Source: Microvirga flavescens
GTDB lineage: Bacteria; Pseudomonadota; Alphaproteobacteria; Rhizobiales; Beijerinckiaceae
DNA: 64,000 bases
Assembly (NCBI RefSeq): GCF_003290125.1
Contig: NZ_QMKH01000006.1
Location: 62,001 to 126,000 of the forward strand
Reading direction: 5' to 3'
Shown one piece after another: positions 17,399-26,500 of this stretch. Position numbers and translations under genes: made by a program. Below the pieces are notes generated by a model, which had not been told where the DNA came from, ran no database searches, and was given only the letters and a program-made list of their open reading frames with translations. Positions within the stretch are counted from its first letter, which is position 1. Every line of letters starts with the position of its first letter.

Positions 17399-17980
17399 AT
17401 GCATCAGACACCGTCAAGCGCCGCTCGGCATGATAACCTAATTCGAGTTGAGGTTGTAACAACAGCCGAGCAGCTTCTTCATGCTCACGCCATCCGTGCG
17501 ATTTGCTTTATGGAGGAGCATGGGGTTGCGGCCCGCCAGACTTATGACGGAAATGACTATCAGGCGACCCATATCATTGTTTACGCGGGCAATGAGCCTG
17601 TCGGCACCGCGCGGATCCGCTGGTTCAAGGACTTCGCAAAAATGGAGCGCACTAGCTTTCGCAAGGCTTGGCGCGATCCTCGAGTTATCAAACGCTGCGC
17701 GGAGTTCATTTTCGAGCACATTAGTCGCAAGGGGTATGACCGTGTGATCACCCATGCGCAGCCCGTCTATGCTCGCCTGTGGCAGAGAATGCTTGGTTTC
17801 AAGCCGACGCCGGGAAAGGAGGTCGTTTTCTTCGATGGGCACCACGAGCCTTACATTGAGCTTGTGAAGGACCTTTCCCTCCCACAGAACGCCATCACGT
17901 CTGAGACGGACCCCTCCGTTTTGTTTCGAGTTGAGGGATACTGGGACGCAAAGTCCGAGTTCGAGGCTGTCGAAGTATGA
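17399..17980 (+). CDS. GNAT/autoinducer-synthase-like acyltransferase
   Basis: 193 residues. Segments EQLLHAHAIRAICFMEEHGV, then IIVYAGNEPVGTARIRWF, then a CAEFIFEHISRKGYDRVITH helix and ARLWQRMLGFKPTP match the order of GNAT folds related to acyl-homoserine lactone synthases and N-acyl amino acid synthases. The substrate is not predictable. The ATG at 17399 has an AGGGGG ribosome site about 11 bases upstream, better than the in-frame ATG at 17357. The stop overlaps the start of the next gene by four bases (ATGA), so the two are translationally coupled. Confidence 0.75.
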   Translation: MHQTPSSAARHDNLIRVEVVTTAEQLLHAHAIRAICFMEEHGVAARQTYDGNDYQATHIIVYAGNEPVGTARIRWFKDFAKMERTSFRKAWRDPRVIKRCAEFIFEHISRKGYDRVITHAQPVYARLWQRMLGFKPTPGKEVVFFDGHHEPYIELVKDLSLPQNAITSETDPSVLFRVEGYWDAKSEFEAVEV

Positions 17981-18273
17981 GTAACGCTCTCATTCCGAGC
18001 CTCCCCGAATTGAAACAAGCGAATGCAGGCGCCATCACGGAGTATTTCCGCTCCTACCTTCAGCAGGTAGTGACCCTGCACACGGCGATGTTCGAGAAAT
18101 TGTTGTTCGAGGGCGAAGGCGTGCCCCTTGAGCTGGCTGAACTCTTTGAGGATGCAGGAAACACCTACATCACCCTCTCGGAGCGCATCAGCAAACACCA
18201 TCTTCGGCGAGGGGCCTCAAAGTTTGAAGAGCAACTTGATGCCAACATCGAACCGACTTTGAGGCGGGTCTAG
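17977..18273 (+). CDS. Hypothetical protein coupled to the acyltransferase-like gene
   Basis: 98 residues, predicted mostly helical (GAITEYFRSYLQQVVTLHTA, then PLELAELFEDAGNTYITLSE), with no signal peptide or membrane segment. Its ATG overlaps the stop of the preceding gene by four bases, which suggests the products act together. Its 3' end overlaps the end of the convergent LysR gene by 57 bases. Family unknown. Confidence 0.7.
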   Translation: MSNALIPSLPELKQANAGAITEYFRSYLQQVVTLHTAMFEKLLFEGEGVPLELAELFEDAGNTYITLSERISKHHLRRGASKFEEQLDANIEPTLRRV

Positions 18274-19230
18274 ACGCAGCTTGGGGTTAAACCACGGGTT
18301 CGTCGATCCAAACATCTCGCTCAACCAGTCAAAGGCTAAGCGAACAGGACGTGCATTCAGTCGCTCCGTGAGAGCAAGTGCATAGAGTGGGACAGAGATT
18401 TTAACATCCAGCTCTAAAGGGACTGCATTCGGCTCCAGGACTGTGTAGCTTCCAAGAAGCCCAACGCCGAGACCGGCTTTAACAAGCATGCCATAGGCCA
18501 TGGAGTTATCGCAGAAATGGGCGATTTGGCCTTGCGCGACGACGCGGTTCCAGGAATCCCACAAGCCTGTCTTGGCCGTATAGAACTCTGACTGCAAGAA
18601 GAGATGTTGGGACAGATTCGACCGGGTCGGAATGCCGTTTTGTTGAATGTACGACTTCGCGACGACGGGGATGAAGTGCAAGTATCCCAACTTGCGAGTC
18701 GAGATGTCAGCTGCGTCGAGGGGGCTGAACCCAATCATCATATCGGTTTGGTTGTCCCGTAAACTGACGACATTTGCCGGGCTTTTCAAATGCAGCTGAA
18801 TCTTGGGTTGCTCGGCGGCAAATGCTGAAACCGCAGGTGCCACGAAAAACGTATTTAAACCGTCTGTGATGCTGATCCGGACAATCCCCTCAGCTTCCTT
18901 GTTCTCGGCCCTCAGGTCATTGGTCAGCGCAAAGAGCGAATGATCGAGAGCTGTTAACGCTTGCGCCAGAGCCTGCCCTTTGGGCGTCAGTTTCACGCCG
19001 TTTTGTGTCGGCACAAAAAGCTGTGACCCCATCAAATCCTGGAGCCGCTTAACCTGACGGCTGACGGTCGGCTGGCTGGTGTTGAGGATTTCCGCCGCGC
19101 GATTGAAGGACTTGGCCTTGGCGACAGCCAGAAAGACGCGCAGCTCTCCCCAGAACTGACCGCTTAGAATATTCTCATTATCGAGTGGAGAGCGGACAAG
19201 GTTCCGCTGGTCAGGATCGAATGGCTGCAT
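18217..19230 (-). CDS. LysR family transcriptional regulator
   Basis: 337 residues, slightly long because of a 25-residue N-terminal extension. The winged helix-turn-helix is at about residues 30-88 (FLAVAKAKSFNRAAEILNTS, QPTVSRQVKRLQDLMG), and the substrate-binding domain with VRISITDGLNTFFVAPAV and MLVKAGLGVGLLGSY follows. The effector and targets are unknown. The C-terminus overlaps the end of the convergent 98-residue gene. No ribosome site is evident before the ATG at 19230, so the start could be internal, nearer the helix-turn-helix. Confidence 0.88.
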   Translation of the reverse strand: MQPFDPDQRNLVRSPLDNENILSGQFWGELRVFLAVAKAKSFNRAAEILNTSQPTVSRQVKRLQDLMGSQLFVPTQNGVKLTPKGQALAQALTALDHSLFALTNDLRAENKEAEGIVRISITDGLNTFFVAPAVSAFAAEQPKIQLHLKSPANVVSLRDNQTDMMIGFSPLDAADISTRKLGYLHFIPVVAKSYIQQNGIPTRSNLSQHLFLQSEFYTAKTGLWDSWNRVVAQGQIAHFCDNSMAYGMLVKAGLGVGLLGSYTVLEPNAVPLELDVKISVPLYALALTERLNARPVRLAFDWLSEMFGSTNPWFNPKLRLDPPQSRFDVGIKLLFKL

Positions 19231-19533
19231 TCAGTTTTGGCCGGGGTGATTGTTGCGCGAATGGTTCGATGTAGCATAATCGCAAACAATTCGACCAGCA
19301 GTAGCAGGCCATCGGGAAACTATGCCAAGGCTCTTCCCAAGAGCGTTATGCTCGCGGTCATGGGGAGGGGCCATATCCGCATCCATGTTTAGTGCGGGTC
19401 GATGGTCACGCCTGCAGCTGATGCTTGCTAAGATCGAAGCTTTACAACAAAGCGCGAGTGGCTAGAGACCGCGCCTTCGAACCCTAACGGCTAAAAACCC
19501 TTTTGGCTGTTGACCTTGCGTCATGTTTGGTGC

Positions 19534-19592
19534 GAGAATCTAAGTCATTGCCATTTAAGGGATAATTTTTGACAACTAACCAGATCCACAAT
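19534..19592 (+). repeat. Left copy of direct repeat flanking the RTX/integrase island
   Basis: It shares GAGAA-n-CTAAG-n-C-n followed by TTGCCATTTAAGGGATAATT with the copy at 30734, at 32 of the first 35 positions. After a diverged middle, CTAA, CCAG and ATCCACAATG are again shared. The copies start exactly 11,200 bases apart and bracket two RTX genes, a protease and an integrase remnant. Confidence 0.7.
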
Positions 19593-19675
19593 GACTCGTT
19601 GACTATGCGTTACTCTGTGTTCCTTCCATTTGAGGAGTGGGAGGGATGACGATGACGACACGTGCAAGCGGATCC

Positions 19676-19707
19676 TTATATAGGCTAGGAACGTCCATCC
19701 TATATAA
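19676..19707. promoter_or_regulatory. Perfect inverted repeat upstream of RTX gene
   Basis: TTATATAGG (19676-19684) and CCTATATAA (19699-19707) are perfect complements separated by 14 bases, AT-rich against the surroundings. It may be an operator or two opposed -10-like elements. Function inferred only from position. Confidence 0.45.
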
Positions 19708-19822
19708 CTGCCACGGTTTTGGGAGTTTGGATGCGAGACTCAGTCACCGCATACAACGTCCACGAGCAGCCCCCTCCAAATGAATAGTTTCCTGGCACTG
19801 GCGATTGCAATAACACGTTGCA

Positions 19823-21646
19823 ATGTCCCCAATATCTACACGTTCAAGTGCATTACCTCTGTTCCGTGCATTCTTCATTACGCCGCCGCTGGAAGTGCGT
19901 GCTGAGGATCTTGTGAACGCAACGCTTGAGGGCGGGGCAGGAGATGATGTGCTCCTTCTCGTCGGTGGCGGCACGTTCGATCTGACCGCTCCGGCGATCT
20001 TCAGCAGCATCGAGACCATCCGAGGCTCTGACCAGCACGACGAAATCATCCTCAACGAGGAACGGTTCGCGGGCGTGAAAGCCTTCGAAGGCGGTGATAA
20101 GTCAGGCTCCACCTGGAACGAGCTTGTCCTACGTGGCTCAGCATTTGATTTCACGGGGAAGACCGTCTCCGGCCTTAGTCGAATTTCCCTTACGACAGAT
20201 AATGCCGTTCTCACGATTGCGGGGACTGATGATGTCGCGAGGGCGACCGCACTTCTTGCTGGAGGTATTGAAAGCCAGAACGACACGCTGGTGGCCCGAG
20301 GGCTCACGTTCACCTCGGGCGAACGGAAGGCGCTGCATCGGCAAGGCGTCGACACAATCATCGATGCTTCAGGGACATACCAGAATCTGGCGCCGAAGGC
20401 GCTCCAGCTTGATGGCGACCGCATAACGGCTGTTGCGAGCCAGGTTGTTTTCGTCGACGTCGGTCACAATGCGACACTCAGTGATGACGACAGCGCTTTA
20501 AGCCTGTTGACAGTGATCGCGCCGCGTGGAGCGAGCACCACGGGACGATTGGGGGTTGAGGTTTCTGGGGCGGTCGAGCTCGTGTCTGGCTATATCGCCG
20601 GCAGCGTTGTCAAAGTCGCCGGGGTTGAAGTCGGCATGCTCTGGGATGCGGGCGACATCAGCCTCAGCATCGCATTTGGTCCCAACGGAACGCCGGAGCG
20701 GGTGCAGGAGATTGTGCGGGCCTTGACCTACACGATGGCCGATACGCCTCCTGAGACGAGCATACAGCAGCCAATCTTGATCACACTGGTGGATGAGGGG
20801 GGACGTAAGGCCACCTCGACAGTCACGATCGAACAAACCATCAAAGCAGAGCCTCCCAAACTGAGTTTAAGTCACGCTAGCGTTCCCGAACTCGCGCAGG
20901 ACGGTACGGTGATCGGCTTGCTAACGGCCAACATCGCGGGGGCCGGCGATGCTTTCTCCTATTCCCTCATCGATGATGCAGGGCATCGCTTTGCTATCGA
21001 CGGCGACAGGCTTGTCGTCACCAGCGGGATCAGGCTCGACTATGAGCAACAGCGCTCCCACGCCATCACCGTGCGGGCAAAGGCAGCGGACGGCAGCTAT
21101 TTCGATCAAGTGTTCACGATCAAAGTCGAGGACGTGATCGACGAAGTCGTGATGGGCGGCGTCGGAACTGACGGTACGGGGACAGGCACTGGTTCGGGCG
21201 GGCGAAACACCCTGATCGGTGGCCCTGGCCGAGACAAGCTTTCAGGCGGCCCCGGGCGCGACAAGCTCTATGGCAAAGCCGGCAAAGATACGCTGATTGG
21301 CGGCGAGGGCGAGGACACCTTCATCTTCGACACGAGGCCCAATGCCAAAAAGAACGTCGATAGCCTGCCCGATTTCAAACCGAAGGACGACAGCATCTAT
21401 CTCGACCACAAGATCTTCAAGGGGTTGGGGAAAGGCGGCTCGCCCGACATGCCTATCCAGCTCAAGAAGGCAATGTTCTGGAGGGGAACGGCTGCGCACG
21501 ACAGAAACGACCGCCTCATCTACGACGCAAAAAAAGGCGCTCTTCTTTATGACGCGAACGGCTCTGATCCCGGCGGTGCAGTAAAGATAGCAGTCCTTCC
21601 GAAGAAGCTCAAAACCTTGAGCCACGTCGATTTCTTCGTGATCTGA
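19823..21646 (+). CDS. RTX/cadherin-like type I secretion substrate, possibly 5'-truncated
   Basis: 607 residues. The N-terminus enters directly into an RTX-like segment (LEGGAGDDVLLLVGGGTFDL), followed by beta-rich Ig-like regions, a cadherin-like domain (about 350-435, ending DQVFTIKVEDV), an RTX block (about 455-490, NTLIGGPGRDKLSGGPGRDK) and a C-terminal signal region ending VDFFVI. The last 150 residues match the architecture of the 2523-residue protein at 6080, including FDTRPNAKKNVDSLPDF versus FTKKLNKETNVDTIADF. No ribosome site precedes the ATG at 19823, and the same frame upstream holds a 45-codon stretch with a good ribosome site, so the true 5' end may be lost. Confidence 0.82.
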   Translation: MSPISTRSSALPLFRAFFITPPLEVRAEDLVNATLEGGAGDDVLLLVGGGTFDLTAPAIFSSIETIRGSDQHDEIILNEERFAGVKAFEGGDKSGSTWNELVLRGSAFDFTGKTVSGLSRISLTTDNAVLTIAGTDDVARATALLAGGIESQNDTLVARGLTFTSGERKALHRQGVDTIIDASGTYQNLAPKALQLDGDRITAVASQVVFVDVGHNATLSDDDSALSLLTVIAPRGASTTGRLGVEVSGAVELVSGYIAGSVVKVAGVEVGMLWDAGDISLSIAFGPNGTPERVQEIVRALTYTMADTPPETSIQQPILITLVDEGGRKATSTVTIEQTIKAEPPKLSLSHASVPELAQDGTVIGLLTANIAGAGDAFSYSLIDDAGHRFAIDGDRLVVTSGIRLDYEQQRSHAITVRAKAADGSYFDQVFTIKVEDVIDEVVMGGVGTDGTGTGTGSGGRNTLIGGPGRDKLSGGPGRDKLYGKAGKDTLIGGEGEDTFIFDTRPNAKKNVDSLPDFKPKDDSIYLDHKIFKGLGKGGSPDMPIQLKKAMFWRGTAAHDRNDRLIYDAKKGALLYDANGSDPGGAVKIAVLPKKLKTLSHVDFFVI

Positions 21647-21658
21647 AAAGGTGCTCCG

Positions 21659-22888
21659 ATGTATCCGAAATTTGTCAACGCTTTGCGCAAGAACTATACA
21701 TCTGAGGCCACTCGCTGGTTCGCGAACGCGAGGGACGGTGAAGCGGTCGTCATTACCTACAGTTTTATGTCCCGTGATCCTGAGCAGCCGCGAGTCTATC
21801 CTCTTGTGTCAATCGGAGATACATTCGCGCGGTATAACGCAGCTGAAAAAAAAGTTATCAAGAATTCGCTCAAAGCCTGGTCGTCGGTTGCTAACATTCG
21901 CTTTGTCGAGGTTCCCGCCCAGAATGCAGACATCATGTTCGGCAAGTACAACATGCCGTATAAGGTCAACGGACATGCGGGCCGATTGAATTACACTTAT
22001 GAAAACGGAACGCTCAACCCAACCGATATTTGGCTGGATCGGGATGGCTTTCTCAAGACGCGTTACGGACAGGAGGTGGCGACCCACGAGATCGGACACA
22101 CTCTCGGTCTGGAACACCCGTTATGGGGCAGGGGAGGTCTGAAGGCAGAGGAATTCGGCACTTCGGTGATGGCGTTCGATCTTTGGGGCGAGCCGCCTTA
22201 CACAGGATATCCGACGAAGCTCGGTGTTATCGATGCTGCCGCCGTTCAGTCGATTTATGGTCCTGCACAACGCAAACTCGGAGCGAATGTCTACAAGGTC
22301 GGCAAGACGAAGCTGATCTGGGATGGCGGTGGAAGCGATACGATATCGGCAGCGTGGGCGAAGGCGAAAGCCCATATCGACCTTAATGACGGGTCGTGGA
22401 ACTGGGTCGGCAAGAAAGCTTCATCCATTTTGGCCAAAGATCAGTCTTGGGTGGGGCATTTCACGCAGATTGAGAACGCTGTCGGATCGAAGTACGCCGA
22501 CACGATTATTGGCAATGAGCTTGACAACGTCATCGATGGCGGTCGTGGGAACGATACGATCACGGGTGGGGAAGGCGCGGATATTTTGACCGGCGGCCCG
22601 GGTAATGACACTTTCGTGTTCAGAAGTTTCGAGGAGATGGGCACTATGGATCGCCATGACAGGGTTGAGGATTTTGAATTAGGGGATAAGATCGATCTTC
22701 GTAAGCTTAGTTCTGTGTTCTTGGGTAATGGAGATAGCAATTCTCTGCTGAAAAGCGGTCAAGCGGTGCAATTTTATTTTAATACCAAGTCTCAAAAATT
22801 GTGCTTTGACGTTAACGGAGACGGGATTCCTGAATTTTTTATTGGCGTTAAAATTGAAAATATGAAGTCTGAATTCTTTCAATTGTGA
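21659..22888 (+). CDS. Serralysin-type M10 zinc metalloprotease with RTX domain
   Basis: 409 residues, no N-terminal signal peptide, as in type I-secreted serralysins. The catalytic motif HEIGHTLGLEH (H143, E144, H147, H153) is complete, and Met171 in TSVMAFD is a candidate Met-turn. RTX nonapeptides at about 280-320 (GNELDNVIDGGRGNDTITGG) bind calcium, and the C-terminus carries the M10 secretion domain (FRSFEEMGTMDRHDRVEDF). It degrades extracellular proteins after Ca2+-dependent folding outside the cell. AAGGTG precedes the start, only 12 bases after the RTX gene stop, so the two are probably co-transcribed. DNA becomes AT-rich from about 22,660, inside the 3' end. Confidence 0.92.
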   Translation: MYPKFVNALRKNYTSEATRWFANARDGEAVVITYSFMSRDPEQPRVYPLVSIGDTFARYNAAEKKVIKNSLKAWSSVANIRFVEVPAQNADIMFGKYNMPYKVNGHAGRLNYTYENGTLNPTDIWLDRDGFLKTRYGQEVATHEIGHTLGLEHPLWGRGGLKAEEFGTSVMAFDLWGEPPYTGYPTKLGVIDAAAVQSIYGPAQRKLGANVYKVGKTKLIWDGGGSDTISAAWAKAKAHIDLNDGSWNWVGKKASSILAKDQSWVGHFTQIENAVGSKYADTIIGNELDNVIDGGRGNDTITGGEGADILTGGPGNDTFVFRSFEEMGTMDRHDRVEDFELGDKIDLRKLSSVFLGNGDSNSLLKSGQAVQFYFNTKSQKLCFDVNGDGIPEFFIGVKIENMKSEFFQL

Positions 22889-22913
22889 TTTTGAAATTGA
22901 TAAAGTGTAAAAA

Positions 22914-23567
22914 ATGACATTCTCTAGCAAAATAAAATTTTTGATTTTTGGTCTGATTGCAACGATTTTTGCATCGAATGCTTATGCAACGAATGCAACT
23001 AGCTTAATCTGTGGTTCCGATCCGACAATCTTGACCCCTCTATATCCTATACGAGCTGGCTCATCCGGTCCCGAGCTAATGACCAGGCCAGATATCACCT
23101 TCACGTTCGATGGACAAAGGCCATGTTTGAATAATCGTTGTAATATTTCCATCCGCTCCGGCGATAGCATGGAGCAGATCGCCAACATAGAACTCCCCTC
23201 CGAAAGCATAACCTATTGTCGTCAACGCGACCCCTTCTTTCAATGGCCGATTGTAATGGGTGACAAGGAGATTACCCAATGCAAGGGCGGGTTATACGCA
23301 AACACCCGAATTATTGCCTTGGGAGAGAGCGTTGATGACATCGACGTCTTCTCGAAGCCGTATATTTTGATTCAATGGTTCCAAAAGAAAGTAAAAAGTG
23401 GGCCGCCAATCTCGGCTTGTTTGCGTAAAGTTTTTGACGACGAATCTACCTTAAAAGAAAAAACGCTGATCGATAATTATAAGCTTGTAAAATTCTACGA
23501 ACATAATGATGCCGGCGACATAGAGCAGCGGAAATTTCGATTGTTTTTCTTTCCAGGGCGCCGGTAA
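22914..23567 (+). CDS. Exported hypothetical protein between protease and giant Hint protein
   Basis: 217 residues with an N-terminal signal peptide (KIKFLIFGLIATIFASNAYA) and several cysteines (NRCNISIR, ITYCRQRD, TQCKGG, ISACLRKV) that could form disulfides. It belongs to no family I recognise. It lies 25 bases after a serralysin gene, where some loci carry a periplasmic protease inhibitor, but it is about twice the usual inhibitor length. The whole gene is AT-rich, unlike the island's other genes apart from the adjoining ends. Protease inhibitor or toxin-immunity partner are hypotheses only. Confidence 0.72.
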   Translation: MTFSSKIKFLIFGLIATIFASNAYATNATSLICGSDPTILTPLYPIRAGSSGPELMTRPDITFTFDGQRPCLNNRCNISIRSGDSMEQIANIELPSESITYCRQRDPFFQWPIVMGDKEITQCKGGLYANTRIIALGESVDDIDVFSKPYILIQWFQKKVKSGPPISACLRKVFDDESTLKEKTLIDNYKLVKFYEHNDAGDIEQRKFRLFFFPGRR

Positions 23568-23595
23568 GTAAATAGAGAGCAGTAGAGGGCCTATC

Positions 23596-26500
23596 GTGTC
23601 GGGAATAAACGCAAATTTCGATTCTAGCATAGATAACCGAACAGAAGGTATGATTAGGGACATGGTTGATAAAATCAACCAAAGTGGAATTGCGAGGAAT
23701 GTCGATCTAAACGTAACTTCAAATTTAAATCAAGTTAATGGTCAGGAAAATAAAATAAATGCCTCCTTGGCGGCCAATCATACATCAACAACTAAAGTAA
23801 AAAATGATACTCTTTACGTCAATAAGGCGTACAATTATTCGGCCGTTCAAACGACGGATGTGCAGTCTCTCATGCACGAACTGGCGCATGTGGCTTTTCC
23901 TGGGGCTGGTGGGTTAAAGCAGGGCAAGGAAGAGAAGCATCTTGAAGGATTTTATGAAAAACTCGCTATTATTTCGAACATCGTCGGGCATCCAATTTCT
24001 GCATCCGATCTCGGTAAGTGGGGAGAATTATTAAAGAACAGAGGCGTGGCCCCTGAGTTGATAGAAGAAAAGCTATTTCAATATAGTAAGGAAAATCCTC
24101 GCTACAAAGACCATCCAGGATTGCAAAATATGGAGTGCTTTCTTGCGGGCACTCCTATTCTGATGGCGGATGGTTCACAGAAGCCTATAGAACAAATTTC
24201 AGTCGGAGATTGGATCTTAGCTTTCGACGCTCAGGTAAATTTAGGACGAGGAGAACTTGTTCCGGCACGAGTATTAAGATTATTCAAAAATATTACTGAA
24301 TCTATAATAGATCTCCATGGCGTTTATGTAACTCCAAGCCATCTTTTTTTGGCGGAAAACGGCTCTTTTGAAAAGATAAGTTCTATTATTGAGCGGAACG
24401 GTTGTTATGTTTTGGGTAATGGTGACATTGTCAATGCGATAAAAGGGCACAACGATAAGCAAAATTTAGATTCACCAATATTCCATCTTTATTCTGAGGG
24501 GACACGTGATTATTTTGAGGAGGCGGAAGATGTTGTATGCGTAATTGAAGGTGCGCACACTTTAAAACCCGAGATTCGCAGAGGTTGGCGAACCTACAAT
24601 TTTGAGGTCGAGACGTATCACACCTACGTCGCAGGCGACGTTCGCGTGCATAACGACTCGCTGCAGGATTACTTGAACCTCTCTGTCATGATGAAGAACG
24701 ACGCCTACACGGCGGTTGCTATCAATGACATGGTCGATCATTTTGGCTGGGGTGCAGTGGGAGCTGCAGCTTGGTCGGATGCAAGTTTCGCGCAGGGAAA
24801 TTTTGAAGCTTACAAAGATCACCTTGCCTCTATGGAGGCGGCTTATGAAGCTGCCATTGCTGCTGGCGATTTCAAGACGGCCGAGGCGATACTGGGCGGA
24901 CTACAAGAGTCCGCTCGAGGGGCCGGTTGGGCCGAGGCTAATGCTAGAATGGCTGCCGAGCAGAATCGTCACTCCTCGTCGTATGGAAAGCATAAGGCGG
25001 ACGAAAATTTCTACGCAGGCAGGCGAGTGGCGACTGAAGAGTCCATTCGCAAGATGGGTGGCACTCCTCTCCCTGTCGGCAATGTCGACGTTCCGGGTGG
25101 CGGCCTCGAACAGGGAGGCGGTACTCCAGGTCGGAGTCTCGGAGATCTTCCGGAACACGACGATCCCAATGATGGCGATGGTGTTCCCGGTACTGCGCCT
25201 CCCAGTGGTGGCGAAAACTACTCTGCCGGAGACCGTCCGGATGAGACCGCCGATAAGAAAACTGTGGGGCCTGTTACCTATAGCATCGGCCCAGCGGCGA
25301 TCACGACTTATCCCGACGGGACAACCCATTCTCAGGTCAATTCTGACAAAAAAAAGAGTTTCGCGACCATTCGAGATAAGGACGTATTGGCGCTTGGAGA
25401 AGCTACCGTTCTGGACGACGGTCGGATCAAAGAGGTTGCAACCACTGCCCTATTAGGTGGAGGAATGCAAGAGACGGAAACGGTCTATGCGTCGAGTGGA
25501 GAAATATTGACGCAGACGATTCACACTAACAAGATTCCTCGACTCAGATTCCAGACCCATCATGATGGCACAAAGACACTCGATAAATATTCGAGCACTG
25601 GCATTCTCGAGCATCAGATGGTTGTGGGAAAAGACGGGTCGGGTTGGCTCTGGGAAATCAATCTGAAGCCGAAGGCCGGTGAGTTCAGCACCAAAAAAAC
25701 CTTCTTTGATAAAACTGGCGTTTCGACTTACGCGCTGCTAACGCATCCTAAGGAGCCCCTACATCCCAAAGGATTCCTAGAGGTCGAGAGCTATGAGAAG
25801 AAACACAAGATCGGGTCCAAGATCGAATGGCTGACACTTGTCGGTGAAGCGATCCGAGGGACAGGAAACCAACTTGCCAATCTGATCAAGGGCAATAACC
25901 GGGAAAACGTGCTTTCTGGTGCGGAGGGCAACGATACTATTCGGGGCGGAAGCGGTAACGACACTCTCCGGGGCGGGGAGGGCAATGACACGCTGAACGG
26001 AGAAGCCGATCACGACAAGCTCTCGGGCGGAAACGGCGACGACACTCTTTTGGGTGGAGCGGGTCACGATAGCCTTTACGGCGAGGACGGCATCGATAAC
26101 CTGGACGGTGGGACGGGAGACGATACGCTTTCCGGTGGCGCGGGAGCCGACTATCTCAACGGAGGAGGTTGGGACGACAAGCTGAGTGGCGATGACGGCG
26201 ACGACACGCTCATCGGCGGCGAAGGTTACGACACGCTTTACGGCGGCGTCGGCAATGATCTCTTGCAAGGCGAGGGCGACGCAGACTTCCTCTATGGCAA
26301 CGACGGCGTCGACGCGCTTTACGGCGGTGGCGGCATCGACAACCTTTTCGGCGGCAGCGGAAACGACCTTCTCGATGGCGGCACCGATGATGACATCCTC
26401 TGGGGTGAGGATGGCGATGATCTGCTGCTCGGCGGCGCTGGGCGCGACGAGGCTCACGGCGGCAATGGCAACGACACGCTTTTCGGTGGCGCGGATATGG

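Larger units (their letters stand above)
19231..19822. other. Intergenic region and possible left island boundary
   Basis: 592 bases. It contains a 15-base near-repeat (CATGTTTAGTGCGGG at 19384, CATGTTTGGTGCGAG at 19522), the left copy of an 11.2-kb-spaced direct repeat (19534-19592) and a perfect 9-bp inverted repeat (19676-19707). A short frame from the ATG at 19646, with GAGGAGTGGGAGGG before it, runs 45 codons in the same frame as the next gene before a stop. It could be a broken 5' end of that gene. Confidence 0.5.
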
